From Prolixibacteraceae bacterium UBA6162 (GTDB taxonomy: Bacteria > Bacteroidota > Bacteroidia > Bacteroidales > Prolixibacteraceae), in contig DIUI01000051.1 in assembly GCA_002428215.1 (NCBI GenBank), positions 1 through 31,363 on the forward strand: 31,363 nt of DNA, given 5' to 3'. Made by a program: the position numbers and the translations under genes. Under the pieces are notes generated by a model. The model ran no database searches. It saw only the letters and a program-made list of their open reading frames with translations, and had not been told where the DNA came from. Every line of letters begins with the position of its first letter. Position 1 is the stretch's first letter. This document shows, one piece after another, positions 7,439 to 15,912 of the stretch.

Positions 7439-9763
7439 ATGCTCAAAAATACCGTATTTGCCATCTTGCTGATGTCGTTTTCGTTGACATTACAGGCACA
7501 GAAACTCACACTCAACAGATCGGTGCTTGTAGTTTCCGACAATATCAATCAGCCCGTTCGCGATGCACTGATTGAGACCATTACCGAAGAGATTGCCAAA
7601 CGCACAATGATACAGCTGCCATTGCAACAGCGTATGGGTGCCACCACCATTGTGCTGGCTTCGATTCGCGATTTCGAAATCGATGGCATTAAAGTCCCGA
7701 GACGCGAAGACACACGACTTCCGGAGTATCAGCCCGAGGGCTATAGAATTGTAGCCGAGACTACTGCATCGGGAAACAGACTCTGGTTAATCGGAGCCGA
7801 CAACCGGGGTATTCTTTATGCCATGGGACACTTTTTGCGGAATGCTAAACTCACGCGAAGAAACATTGAATTTACACTTACCAAGGAGATTGCTACCGCA
7901 CCAGAGTATCCCCTGCGCGGTCATCAGCTGGGCTACCGCAATACCGCCAACTCATGGGATGCATGGACCGTAGAACAATTCGATCAGTACATCAGGGAAC
8001 TTGCACTGTTTGGTGCCAACAGCGTCGAAAACATTCCGTTTCAGGATGGAGCACCCGGCCCTCTGATGCGTTACGACCGGGACTTTATGAATGTGAAGTT
8101 GAGCGAAATTTGCGACCGCTACGATCAGGACTATTGGGTTTGGACACCTGCCACAGCGGATCTCAGCAACCGTGCGTATGTTGCTGAGCAACTCGACCGA
8201 CACCGAAAACTGTATGAAAGCTGTCCTCGTCTCGACGGAATTTTCTTTCCGGGAGGGGATCCCGGCCACAATCACCCAAGCCTGGTAATGCCATTTTTGA
8301 AACAGATTGCAGAGCTTCTATCACAATACCACCCCAGAGCAGGGGTTTGGATCTCTTTGCAGGGCTTTAGTGCCGAACAGATAGATTACTTTTTTCAATA
8401 CCTCGATGAGCATAAGCCCGACTGGCTGGCAGGAGTTGTGTCTGGACCGGGAAGCCCTGATATGGCCCAAATGCGCTTTCGTCTGCCTTCACAATACAAA
8501 CACCGACATTATGCCGACATAACTCACACTGTGCGTTGCCAATACCCGACGCAGGATTGGGATCAGGCTTATGCCCTCACCCAGGGACGGGAAGTTACCA
8601 ATCCACAACCTTTCTACTATACTGCAATCCATAACCGTTTCGCTCCGTTTACCGATGGTTTTTTAACCTACTCCGACGGGGTACATGATGATATCAACAA
8701 GGTTGTCTGGAATCTTCTTGGGTGGGATACCAATAAAGACGTTTATGAGATCCTCACTGAGTATGCACAGTTCTTTTTTGGAACAGAGGTAGCCGATGCA
8801 GCGGCCAGTGGCATCCTGGCACTCGAACGTAACTGGGCAGGTCCCATCGAGGCCAACGGAGGCATCGAAGCCACATTGGCTTTCTGGCAGAATCTCGAAA
8901 CAAAACATCCCGAACTCAGGCAAAACTGGCGCTGGCAGTTGCTGGTGATGCGGGCATATTATGACTCCTATAACCGCAGAAGGAAAATCTATGAACAAAA
9001 CCTCGAAAAAGAGGCCAACCAAATTTTGGCGAATGCAAAAGTGAACGGTGTCGATCGTACGCTCACCGAAGCGCTTGCCCATGTAAACAAGGCCGACGAA
9101 GAGAGAATATCCCCCGAAATCCGCGAAAAAGTGATTGCTTATTGTGAGGCCCTGTTCCAGTCGGTAGGTTTACAAACCAGTGTAGGCAGACACAATGCAA
9201 GCGGTGCTGAGAGAGGTGCCATTCTTGACTTTTTGGACTATCCCCTAAACAACCGCTGGTGGTTGGCCGACGAGTTCGACAAGATTCGTAAATTGGAGTC
9301 AACTGAGGCGCAGCTCGATAGAATTGAGGTTATAAGAACCTGGGATAATCCGGGGTCAGGTAGTTACTACGACAACATTTCTGATATCAGCAAAGGCCCC
9401 CGGGTAAAAACCACTAAATACGATGCAACGGATGTTGCATGGTGGGACAACGGTATGAGCCGGGCACGCCTATCTACACAGCTTTTTCAGAATTTCCCGC
9501 GTATCGAATACGAGGACCTCGATCCCAATGCGCGATACATAATCCGCATCGCAGGATACGGGGATGCTTTGCTCAGGGTTGACGGGGTTCGGTTATCGCC
9601 GGTTAAATATGAAAAAGAGCTCGAAGGTTTCAAGGAGTTTATTGTACCTCAAAGATTTATTAGCGACGGATATTTGGTGGTAACCTTCGATGAACCGGAA
9701 GAGTCACATTTAAACTGGCGTCAGCACTCAAAAGTAAGCGACATCTGGCTAATTAAAAGATGA
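7439..9763 (+). CDS. Exported glycoside hydrolase-like protein with GH67-N/GH20b-type domain
   Basis: This is a 774-aa protein with a signal peptide (residues 1-21, ending LQAQ). Residues about 25-150 form the alpha/beta domain found before GH20, GH67, GH84 and GH115 catalytic barrels: YQPEGYRIVAE, then LIGADNRGILYAMGHFLRN. The barrel starts at about 155 (PEYPLRGHQLGYR) and contains FGANSVENIP and LDGIFFPGGDPGHNHP (265-280), with acidic Asp266 and Asp274 at a plausible catalytic strand end. A helical section and a beta-sandwich (about 630-774, including WDNPGSGSYYDN) follow. Relatives include alpha-glucuronidases and hexosaminidases. I do not recognise the exact family, so the substrate (a uronic or amino sugar is possible) is inferred only. 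The stop overlaps the next start by four bases (ATGA), implying translational coupling with the second DHDPS-like gene. Confidence 0.78.
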   Translation: MLKNTVFAILLMSFSLTLQAQKLTLNRSVLVVSDNINQPVRDALIETITEEIAKRTMIQLPLQQRMGATTIVLASIRDFEIDGIKVPRREDTRLPEYQPEGYRIVAETTASGNRLWLIGADNRGILYAMGHFLRNAKLTRRNIEFTLTKEIATAPEYPLRGHQLGYRNTANSWDAWTVEQFDQYIRELALFGANSVENIPFQDGAPGPLMRYDRDFMNVKLSEICDRYDQDYWVWTPATADLSNRAYVAEQLDRHRKLYESCPRLDGIFFPGGDPGHNHPSLVMPFLKQIAELLSQYHPRAGVWISLQGFSAEQIDYFFQYLDEHKPDWLAGVVSGPGSPDMAQMRFRLPSQYKHRHYADITHTVRCQYPTQDWDQAYALTQGREVTNPQPFYYTAIHNRFAPFTDGFLTYSDGVHDDINKVVWNLLGWDTNKDVYEILTEYAQFFFGTEVADAAASGILALERNWAGPIEANGGIEATLAFWQNLETKHPELRQNWRWQLLVMRAYYDSYNRRRKIYEQNLEKEANQILANAKVNGVDRTLTEALAHVNKADEERISPEIREKVIAYCEALFQSVGLQTSVGRHNASGAERGAILDFLDYPLNNRWWLADEFDKIRKLESTEAQLDRIEVIRTWDNPGSGSYYDNISDISKGPRVKTTKYDATDVAWWDNGMSRARLSTQLFQNFPRIEYEDLDPNARYIIRIAGYGDALLRVDGVRLSPVKYEKELEGFKEFIVPQRFISDGYLVVTFDEPEESHLNWRQHSKVSDIWLIKR

Positions 9764-10740
9764 CCAGATCGATGGGGCATAAAACACTCTTTCCGCTGCA
9801 GGGAATAGTTACTGTACTCAACACTCCCTTCGACCAGGGTGGTGAAATTGATTTTACTGCTTTACTGCGGAATGCTGAATATGCGCTGCAGTCGGGAGTG
9901 AGCGGGTTCCTGGTTCCCGGCATGGCAGCAGAAGCCGACCGGCTAACGCATGCCGAAAAATTGAAGATGGTCGAAACCGTGATGAAAGCAGCTGGCGACC
10001 GGGTGCCTGTAATCGCCGGAACTATGGGGGACAACCCATTGGACGCTAAAAAGTTAACAAAGGACTACCTCAGCATGGGTTGTCGTAATGTTTTGGTTAA
10101 CATCCCCTACACCAGCCGTGAAACCTATGTGAAATATGTTACTGAGCTGGCAGAGACAGGTCCCGAAATGATTATGATTCAGGATTGGGATAGTCGGGGT
10201 TACGGCCTGCCCGACGAACTGATTGTTGAACTTTTTCAAACCATTGATCCATTCCGCTGTCTGAAAATCGAAACAATACCTGCCGGATCCAAATACTCGA
10301 GAATACTTGAACTAACAAACCATAAGCTCAATATTAGCGGTGGCTGGGCAGTTACACAGATGATTGAAGGATTACAAAGAGGGGTACACGCCTTTATGCC
10401 CACCGGAATGCACTCAATTTATGTGTCAATTTATCAATTGTGGAAGGCAGGTGAAAAGCGTGAAGCAGAGGAGCTCTTTCTCAAGATTTTGCCGGCAATT
10501 GCATTCTCCAACCAACATCTTGACATATCTATCAGGTTTTTCAAACGACTGCTTTGGCGACAGGGAATATACCCCACAGCGGCTGTAAGAGGAGAGCGAA
10601 TTCCATTTGATGCCATCCATACCGCCAATGCCGACCGTCAAATCGACCGGGTGATTCAGCTGGAAGAGCAGCTTAAGGCAATGGGGTCATCTCGAAACGC
10701 AACTCACCCCCTGAAGCAAGCTGATGATGCCGTAATTTAG
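9760..10740 (+). CDS. Divergent DHDPS-superfamily protein lacking the usual catalytic tyrosine
   Basis: This is a 326-aa cytoplasmic TIM-barrel protein. Its ATG overlaps the upstream stop in an ATGA junction, which fixes the start. The fold is recognisable from LFPLQGIVTVLNTPFDQGGEIDF-type N-terminal sequence, VSGFLVPGMAAEADRLT and VPVIAGTMGDN. Schiff-base Lys169 is kept in CLKIETIPAG. However, the GTTGE pyruvate-binding loop is changed to GMAAE, and the YNxP tyrosine position reads IQDWDSRGYG (Gln141 in place of Tyr). It may therefore do a dehydration, retro-aldol or non-canonical reaction on a sugar acid. It is clearly a different branch from the aldolase at 2025. The last 68 coding bases overlap the 3' end of the GH92 gene on the other strand. 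Superfamily is secure; reaction unknown. Confidence 0.88.
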   Translation: MTRSMGHKTLFPLQGIVTVLNTPFDQGGEIDFTALLRNAEYALQSGVSGFLVPGMAAEADRLTHAEKLKMVETVMKAAGDRVPVIAGTMGDNPLDAKKLTKDYLSMGCRNVLVNIPYTSRETYVKYVTELAETGPEMIMIQDWDSRGYGLPDELIVELFQTIDPFRCLKIETIPAGSKYSRILELTNHKLNISGGWAVTQMIEGLQRGVHAFMPTGMHSIYVSIYQLWKAGEKREAEELFLKILPAIAFSNQHLDISIRFFKRLLWRQGIYPTAAVRGERIPFDAIHTANADRQIDRVIQLEEQLKAMGSSRNATHPLKQADDAVI

Positions 10741-13006
10741 GCTCTGTGAGCAGTTCTCCATTGAGCCAAATATTGGCAACATAGAGATGATCGGGAGCAT
10801 AGTTCTCGGCTACAATGGTTAATTTCTGATCGCCAACCATAACCTCTGCCTGTTTAAAGAGCGGAGCAGTCAGATGGTAAATATCGGTTCCTGCCAAAGG
10901 GTAGATGCCAAGCGAAGTAAAAACATACCAACTCGAAAGCGTGGCACCATCATCGTTACCGTCAAGTCCGTCGGAAGCAACTGCGTACCTGTTCTCAAGT
11001 ATCCAGCGAGTCCATTTCTGTGTAAGATCGGGTCGGCCGGCATCGTTGAACAGAAAGGCTGCATGAATATCAGGTTCATTGCCATGCCAGTAATAGGATC
11101 CCGGAGTATATCTGGCTCTGCCGGGGTGAGCCAGGATGAAAAACTGCTCCAGCTCCTCCACAAATATCTCCTTTCCTCCAATCAACTCTATAAGTCCCTC
11201 CGGATCGAAGGGCACGGCATACCTCCACTGCAGGGCACTTCCCTCTACATAGTCGTCGGTATATTTTCGCTTTGTATCGAGGTAGGTTAGCTTTAACGGC
11301 TTAAACGCCTGCTGAAAATTGCCTTCAGCATCGCGTGGGTGAAAATATCTGCTTTCCGGATTCCAGGTATTTTTATACCAGCGGGAACGCTCGTAAAATC
11401 GCAGGGCATCGTCGGCGAGACCCAGCGAGTCGGCGAGAACAGCTATGGCATAATCGGCCCATGCATATTCAAGTGTACGCGATACCGACTGTGACATTTT
11501 ATCAGAGGGACAATAGGCACACTCCAGGCAATGTTCAATGCCGCGTCTTCCGGAGTATGGTGCACCAGCGGGAGTGGGTCCGTCGGCAACCTCCTTCATT
11601 CCTTCAAAAGCGCTCATTATATCGAAGTCGCGGATGTTCTTATGCCATGTCTCAGCAATTACCATGTCGGCAGGAGATCCGAGCATAGAGTTGGTATAAC
11701 CATTCCCCGATGGCCAACGGGGCAACCATCCGCCCTGGTCTTTCATTTTTAGAAGAGAAACCACCATGTCGCGTTGCTCCTGTGGCGCAATCAAGGTGTA
11801 CAGGGGATGGAGTGTGCGGAAAGTATCCCATAATGAAAGATCGGTATAATAGTTATAGCCAACCGCATTGTGTACCTGCTTGTCGAAACCGAAATAGTCG
11901 CCATTTACATCCTGAAAAAGGGTGGGCATCTGAAAGGAGCGATATAGGGCCGTGTAGAATATAACCTGCTCTTCCTCACGGCTGGTTTCAATTTCGACCA
12001 GCGAAAGTTTATCTTCCCAGGCCTGAATGGCCGAGGCCACAATCTCTTCAAAAGAGAGCCCGCCGGTCTCTTCAAGCAGATTTTCTCGCGCATTTTCGCG
12101 GCTTACATGCGAAATACCCAACCGCAAGACAACGGGTCCTGCATTGCGGGGAAATTGAAAACTCACACCCAAATGATCCTCTGCACTCAAACGAGTGCCT
12201 GAAGGAAGCTCTTGGTGGCTGCTCCATAACTTAGCATCCGTATAGGGTTGATCGAAGGTTGCATGGAAATAGACCTTAATCCCTCCAAACCGGCCGGAGA
12301 AGGATCCATAGGTACGCACCTCCCCTGAGAGTGATCTGTTGTCGGACATCAGCTCAACAGCCGACTCTTCGACCTTACGGTCACCAAGCACACTGCTAAT
12401 ATCCAGCAATATTGTCGGATCAACTTCTTTGTCGAAGGTATAACGGTGCACACCTGTGCGGACAGTAGTAGTTAATTCTGCTACCACACCCGGTTCTTGC
12501 AGATAGACCCGGTAATAACCCGGGAAGGCCATTTCGTCGCTGTGTCTGTACCGCAGGTACTTACCCTTGAGATATTGATGCCATCCAGATGCATCAGACG
12601 CTGGAATTACCCTGAAATGACCACCATCGGTGGCGCCTGTGCCAGCCAGACGGGTGTGGCTAAATCCCATTATGCGGTTGTCGGGATAGTAGTACCCAGA
12701 GGTGTTAAGGGCCTTTCTTCTGAAAACGGAAGACCATGTATCCGGACTAAGTCTAACCACACTGAAAGGGACCGAGGCACCGGGAAAATTGTATGCACTA
12801 ACCCAGTAATAACCGCCAGTGCCAATAAATGGATTGACATACTTTCCAAGTCTGCCCGCTTCAAAAGGCGTGGAGGCTGTGCCAAAGGGTTGCTGATTTC
12901 GAAGGTGAAAATAAACCACCAGCATAGATGGAATTATGATGGCCAGCAGAATTATCAAAAAAACGCTCCGGCCCAACCACCTGAAAAACATATTTCGACC
13001 TACCAT
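10673..13006 (-). CDS. GH92 exo-alpha-mannosidase, membrane-anchored
   Basis: This is a 777-aa calcium-dependent inverting alpha-mannosidase family member. The first ATG (13004-13006) is followed by a single hydrophobic segment (residues 14-34) without a lipobox or clear cleavage site, so it is probably a signal anchor. The N-terminal beta-sandwich begins YVNPFIGTGG and includes IMGFSHTRLAGTGATDGG. The (alpha/alpha)6 catalytic domain contains LSLWDTFRTLHP, the probable acid Glu588 in YVEGSALQW, HGNEPDIHAAFLF (641-653) and GLDGNDDGATLSSWY (680-694), which supplies the base aspartates. The family removes terminal alpha-mannose from N-glycans and yeast-type mannans. The gene starts 11 bases after the GH31 stop, so it is the last gene of the minus-strand operon. 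Its 3' end overlaps the DHDPS-like gene on the plus strand by 68 bases. The linkage preferred cannot be read here. Confidence 0.96.
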   Translation of the reverse strand: MVGRNMFFRWLGRSVFLIILLAIIIPSMLVVYFHLRNQQPFGTASTPFEAGRLGKYVNPFIGTGGYYWVSAYNFPGASVPFSVVRLSPDTWSSVFRRKALNTSGYYYPDNRIMGFSHTRLAGTGATDGGHFRVIPASDASGWHQYLKGKYLRYRHSDEMAFPGYYRVYLQEPGVVAELTTTVRTGVHRYTFDKEVDPTILLDISSVLGDRKVEESAVELMSDNRSLSGEVRTYGSFSGRFGGIKVYFHATFDQPYTDAKLWSSHQELPSGTRLSAEDHLGVSFQFPRNAGPVVLRLGISHVSRENARENLLEETGGLSFEEIVASAIQAWEDKLSLVEIETSREEEQVIFYTALYRSFQMPTLFQDVNGDYFGFDKQVHNAVGYNYYTDLSLWDTFRTLHPLYTLIAPQEQRDMVVSLLKMKDQGGWLPRWPSGNGYTNSMLGSPADMVIAETWHKNIRDFDIMSAFEGMKEVADGPTPAGAPYSGRRGIEHCLECAYCPSDKMSQSVSRTLEYAWADYAIAVLADSLGLADDALRFYERSRWYKNTWNPESRYFHPRDAEGNFQQAFKPLKLTYLDTKRKYTDDYVEGSALQWRYAVPFDPEGLIELIGGKEIFVEELEQFFILAHPGRARYTPGSYYWHGNEPDIHAAFLFNDAGRPDLTQKWTRWILENRYAVASDGLDGNDDGATLSSWYVFTSLGIYPLAGTDIYHLTAPLFKQAEVMVGDQKLTIVAENYAPDHLYVANIWLNGELLTEPKLRHHQLASGGELRFEMTPLP

Positions 13007-13017
13007 TGGTAAATTTT

Positions 13018-14793
13018 TTAGTGTTGGATTACAAGCAATCCATCGCTGGGCTGTCGGAGATAAACCAACAATTTCTGATGCTCACTGTCGTATTGAAAAT
13101 CCTCAGCATCTATGGGTTGCTGATTAAATTGCAGGAACGCCGGAGCGTTTTGCATATGAATGCGAAGCAAGTAGGGCTTGTAGGTTCCGGTAAGCGACAA
13201 CTCAACCCTGGTATCGCTATTGGTCATTGAAATGGTACTGCTTCCGGAGAGATCGGGGTGGTGCACGGTAAATTGGTTGTCGGCTCCCGGTAAAATAAGC
13301 CAGGTAAGAAAATCCTTGTCTGGTTCACTCCCAATCCCGGTATAGTTGCGTTCAATCTGCATAGGTATTATAGCCCCTTCGCGAACAAAAACCGGATACT
13401 CGTCCAGCGGAAATTCGCGCTCCAGCGTTGATTTTCCCTCGAGCACAATACTGTTATCAAAGAAATAGTGCCATTTTCCGGGGGGCAGAGTAACCCTATT
13501 GACCAATGCATCCTGGTAAATGGGTGCAATCAGAAAATCATCGCCAAACAGATAGTGATATTTCCCCTTAACAGGTCTTTGCAAAAGGGTGCCGCCCTCA
13601 TGTCCTGTAACCACATAGCTGTACATATAGGGAATTAGTTCGGTATGCAGCCATGAGAACTTTCTGATAATTGTGAGTTCCTCTTCGCTGCGCTCCCAGA
13701 GGGCCCTGTTTCCATGACCTCCATTCAGGAAAAGGCCGCAAAAGGTCGAGAATTGAGCCCACCTGATGTATAGCCTGGGCGGAATAGTCCCTCCTGAAAA
13801 CCCGGCAATATCAGAGCCAATAATGTTGTACCCCCGCTCAGCACTCTTAAGAATATTCTCGATCGCCGATTCGATGCCTCCAATTCCCTTGATGGCAATA
13901 TCGACCATTTTTCCGTCATCTCCCACCACCATTTCGGTAGTTGCCCAGGTATGCTTCTGATCGCCTACCCAAGTAACCGGGGCAGCATCAATGGGAGCAA
14001 ATCCTTCCGGATGGGGCCAACGGTCTATGGCCCTGGATAAGGTTACAAATTCGGGGTTCTGGGTTAAGCCATGGTGGTATTCATCGCGGTAATAGTGATC
14101 CATATAACGGCGGGTCGTCATCCAGCCATTGTAGGCTTTGTTGTATAGAAGAGGAAACTTTCCTATGGGTCGGTGCATAAGGGTGGCCGTTCCATCCAAC
14201 TTCCAGCCATCGATACCATAGTCAAAAACCTGCTGTTGTAAACCACGCCACCATTCCATCGCATCGGGGTTTGTATAATCGATAAATCCACCCCGACCTT
14301 TCCACCACTTAATACTGGTACCGCCTCCAAGCAGATACCCTTTCTCACTGGCAGATTGAAACCAGTCGGCCGACTCTCTGATTCGTGTATCCTTGCTGTA
14401 TTCATTTACCATGGTGGTCATCCACAAAACAACCCTATATCCCTTAGATTTAAGGTGCCCAAACCAAACTTCAGGCTGAGGATAACGAACAGTATCCACT
14501 TCGAAATCGTTGTAGCGTAAACTCCATGGACTATCGAGCAAAATGGTACGTACCGGTATGTCGTGCCTGGCATACCCTGCCAGCAGCGAATCGACATAGG
14601 CCGCTGTATTTACATCATCCTCCCACAGCCAACATTCCAATGCCCAGGGTGGAGTAAGGGGAGGATTGCCATGGCGTTGGGCATTAAAAAATTGGCCGCG
14701 CAAAGGGTAGGCAAATGCAAAATAATAGAGCAGCCACAATACCAGGACAACCCCGGAGATAATAAATATCCACCTTCTTAGCTTTTTTGACAT
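13018..14793 (-). CDS. GH31 alpha-glycosidase, short form with N-terminal membrane anchor
   Basis: This is a 591-aa protein from the ATG at 14793; an in-frame TTG at 14805 is less likely. Residues about 8-29 form a transmembrane segment (WIFIISGVVLVLWLLYYFAFA) with positive residues before it, so the enzyme is probably anchored and faces the periplasm. The GH31 barrel is present with nucleophile Asp200 in GIDGWKLDGTAT, acid/base Asp328 in IIGSDIAGFSGG and WLHTELIPYMYSY further on, then C-terminal beta-sandwich domains. It lacks the roughly 200-residue N-terminal mutarotase-like beta-sandwich found in typical GH31 proteins: the barrel begins almost straight after the anchor, at PPWALECWLWEDD. 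GH31 includes alpha-glucosidases, alpha-xylosidases, alpha-galactosidases and sulfoquinovosidases; which applies is unknown. It is transcribed just before the GH92 gene (11-base gap). Confidence 0.92.
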   Translation of the reverse strand: MSKKLRRWIFIISGVVLVLWLLYYFAFAYPLRGQFFNAQRHGNPPLTPPWALECWLWEDDVNTAAYVDSLLAGYARHDIPVRTILLDSPWSLRYNDFEVDTVRYPQPEVWFGHLKSKGYRVVLWMTTMVNEYSKDTRIRESADWFQSASEKGYLLGGGTSIKWWKGRGGFIDYTNPDAMEWWRGLQQQVFDYGIDGWKLDGTATLMHRPIGKFPLLYNKAYNGWMTTRRYMDHYYRDEYHHGLTQNPEFVTLSRAIDRWPHPEGFAPIDAAPVTWVGDQKHTWATTEMVVGDDGKMVDIAIKGIGGIESAIENILKSAERGYNIIGSDIAGFSGGTIPPRLYIRWAQFSTFCGLFLNGGHGNRALWERSEEELTIIRKFSWLHTELIPYMYSYVVTGHEGGTLLQRPVKGKYHYLFGDDFLIAPIYQDALVNRVTLPPGKWHYFFDNSIVLEGKSTLEREFPLDEYPVFVREGAIIPMQIERNYTGIGSEPDKDFLTWLILPGADNQFTVHHPDLSGSSTISMTNSDTRVELSLTGTYKPYLLRIHMQNAPAFLQFNQQPIDAEDFQYDSEHQKLLVYLRQPSDGLLVIQH

Positions 14794-14880
14794 ATACCAG
14801 CTCAATTAATGTATCGTTATTCTAAGGCAAACCGTCTTTATTCCGCGGGAGTCTGAATCGCAATTTCCTAACCAATGCAA

Positions 14881-15894
14881 CTAAGGGATCGGATGACGAT
14901 CGATCCGATTGCGCACATTTTTTCGAATGTTCATCCAAAACAGGTTGATGTCGTAGGTATGATAATCCCGCAGAGGCTCCCTGCGCTCTTCCAGCAGAGC
15001 GTCGGTGTCAACCCATACTATTCCTGCTTTGGATTCAATTCTGGCTAATACGCTATTTGGCATAAGGTTATCGAAACCCATCATGATACCATCATGCTGA
15101 TTTGGAAGTGATACAATGGTATCAGTCGACCATGTAATTGGGTTTACAACCCAACCATACAAATCTCCGGCAGAACCTCTCCGTGGATATTCTCCTTTGG
15201 CGAAGGTTCTCCAACCAGCCACACAGGCGGTCTGATCAGGTGTTGCACAAACGGGAATCTGAGCGAATGCGTCAATTTCAATGGGATAGCCTACCACATA
15301 TGCGACCACCAGACGTTTGGAGAGGGGTGTTCCATCGAAAAATTCCTGCAACAGGCGGATGGCATGTAAACTGCCCTGACTATGCGAAGCGATTACAATT
15401 GGCCGTTCCTGATTCTCGAATTCCAGAAAATGGAGGAATGCTTGCCGAACATCTCGGTAGGCCAGTTCAAAAGCAGTATCGGCCTCGGGGGTTCCCATAG
15501 CGTAAAACGTTTTCATTCCAGCCTGTCGGTATCGGGGAGCATAGATCCGGCAACTTCCGTTGAAGGCTGTTGTCTGGAAAAGAATTGAACGATAATCGGT
15601 GGTTTGGTTCACCTCCCTGTCATTGAGACTGGCGTTCCACGCACCATCTTCCTCAGGGAAATAGCTGGTGGGATGAATGAAAAAGAGGTCGGCATCGAGT
15701 CGTCTCTCTTCAGCTTTACAAAATACAGGAATAGAGTCGCTTGTGTCGTGCTTATTCGGATGTGCCGACCAATACTTTAAGTTACTGTAATCGGGTCCCT
15801 CCAAAGCGGTCTCATAAGAAATCGTTTCTCCTACCGATAAAAGGGTTCCCGACAGCCAAATAACGAGTCCTAAAAACAACTTGGGCTTAATCAT
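14881..15894 (-). CDS. DUF3089 alpha/beta-hydrolase, exported
   Basis: This is a 337-aa protein with a signal peptide (residues about 5-22). The DUF3089 pattern is clear: DADLFFIHPTSYF (about 67-79), CRIYAPRYRQAGM (about 115-127), YRDVRQAFLHFL, the nucleophile elbow ASHSQGSLHAIRLL with Ser172, then VVAYVVGYPI and a long loop with cysteines (VCATPDQTACVAGW). Members are alpha/beta hydrolases related to esterases and lipases. In a PUL, a deacylase removing acyl decorations from the glycan is a reasonable inference, although DUF3089 has no firmly established substrate. It follows the GH92 lipoprotein gene by 18 bases and precedes the GH31 gene by 87 bases, in one operon. Confidence 0.86.
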   Translation of the reverse strand: MIKPKLFLGLVIWLSGTLLSVGETISYETALEGPDYSNLKYWSAHPNKHDTSDSIPVFCKAEERRLDADLFFIHPTSYFPEEDGAWNASLNDREVNQTTDYRSILFQTTAFNGSCRIYAPRYRQAGMKTFYAMGTPEADTAFELAYRDVRQAFLHFLEFENQERPIVIASHSQGSLHAIRLLQEFFDGTPLSKRLVVAYVVGYPIEIDAFAQIPVCATPDQTACVAGWRTFAKGEYPRRGSAGDLYGWVVNPITWSTDTIVSLPNQHDGIMMGFDNLMPNSVLARIESKAGIVWVDTDALLEERREPLRDYHTYDINLFWMNIRKNVRNRIDRHPIP

Positions 15895-15912
15895 GATCTC
15901 ACCATTTACAGA

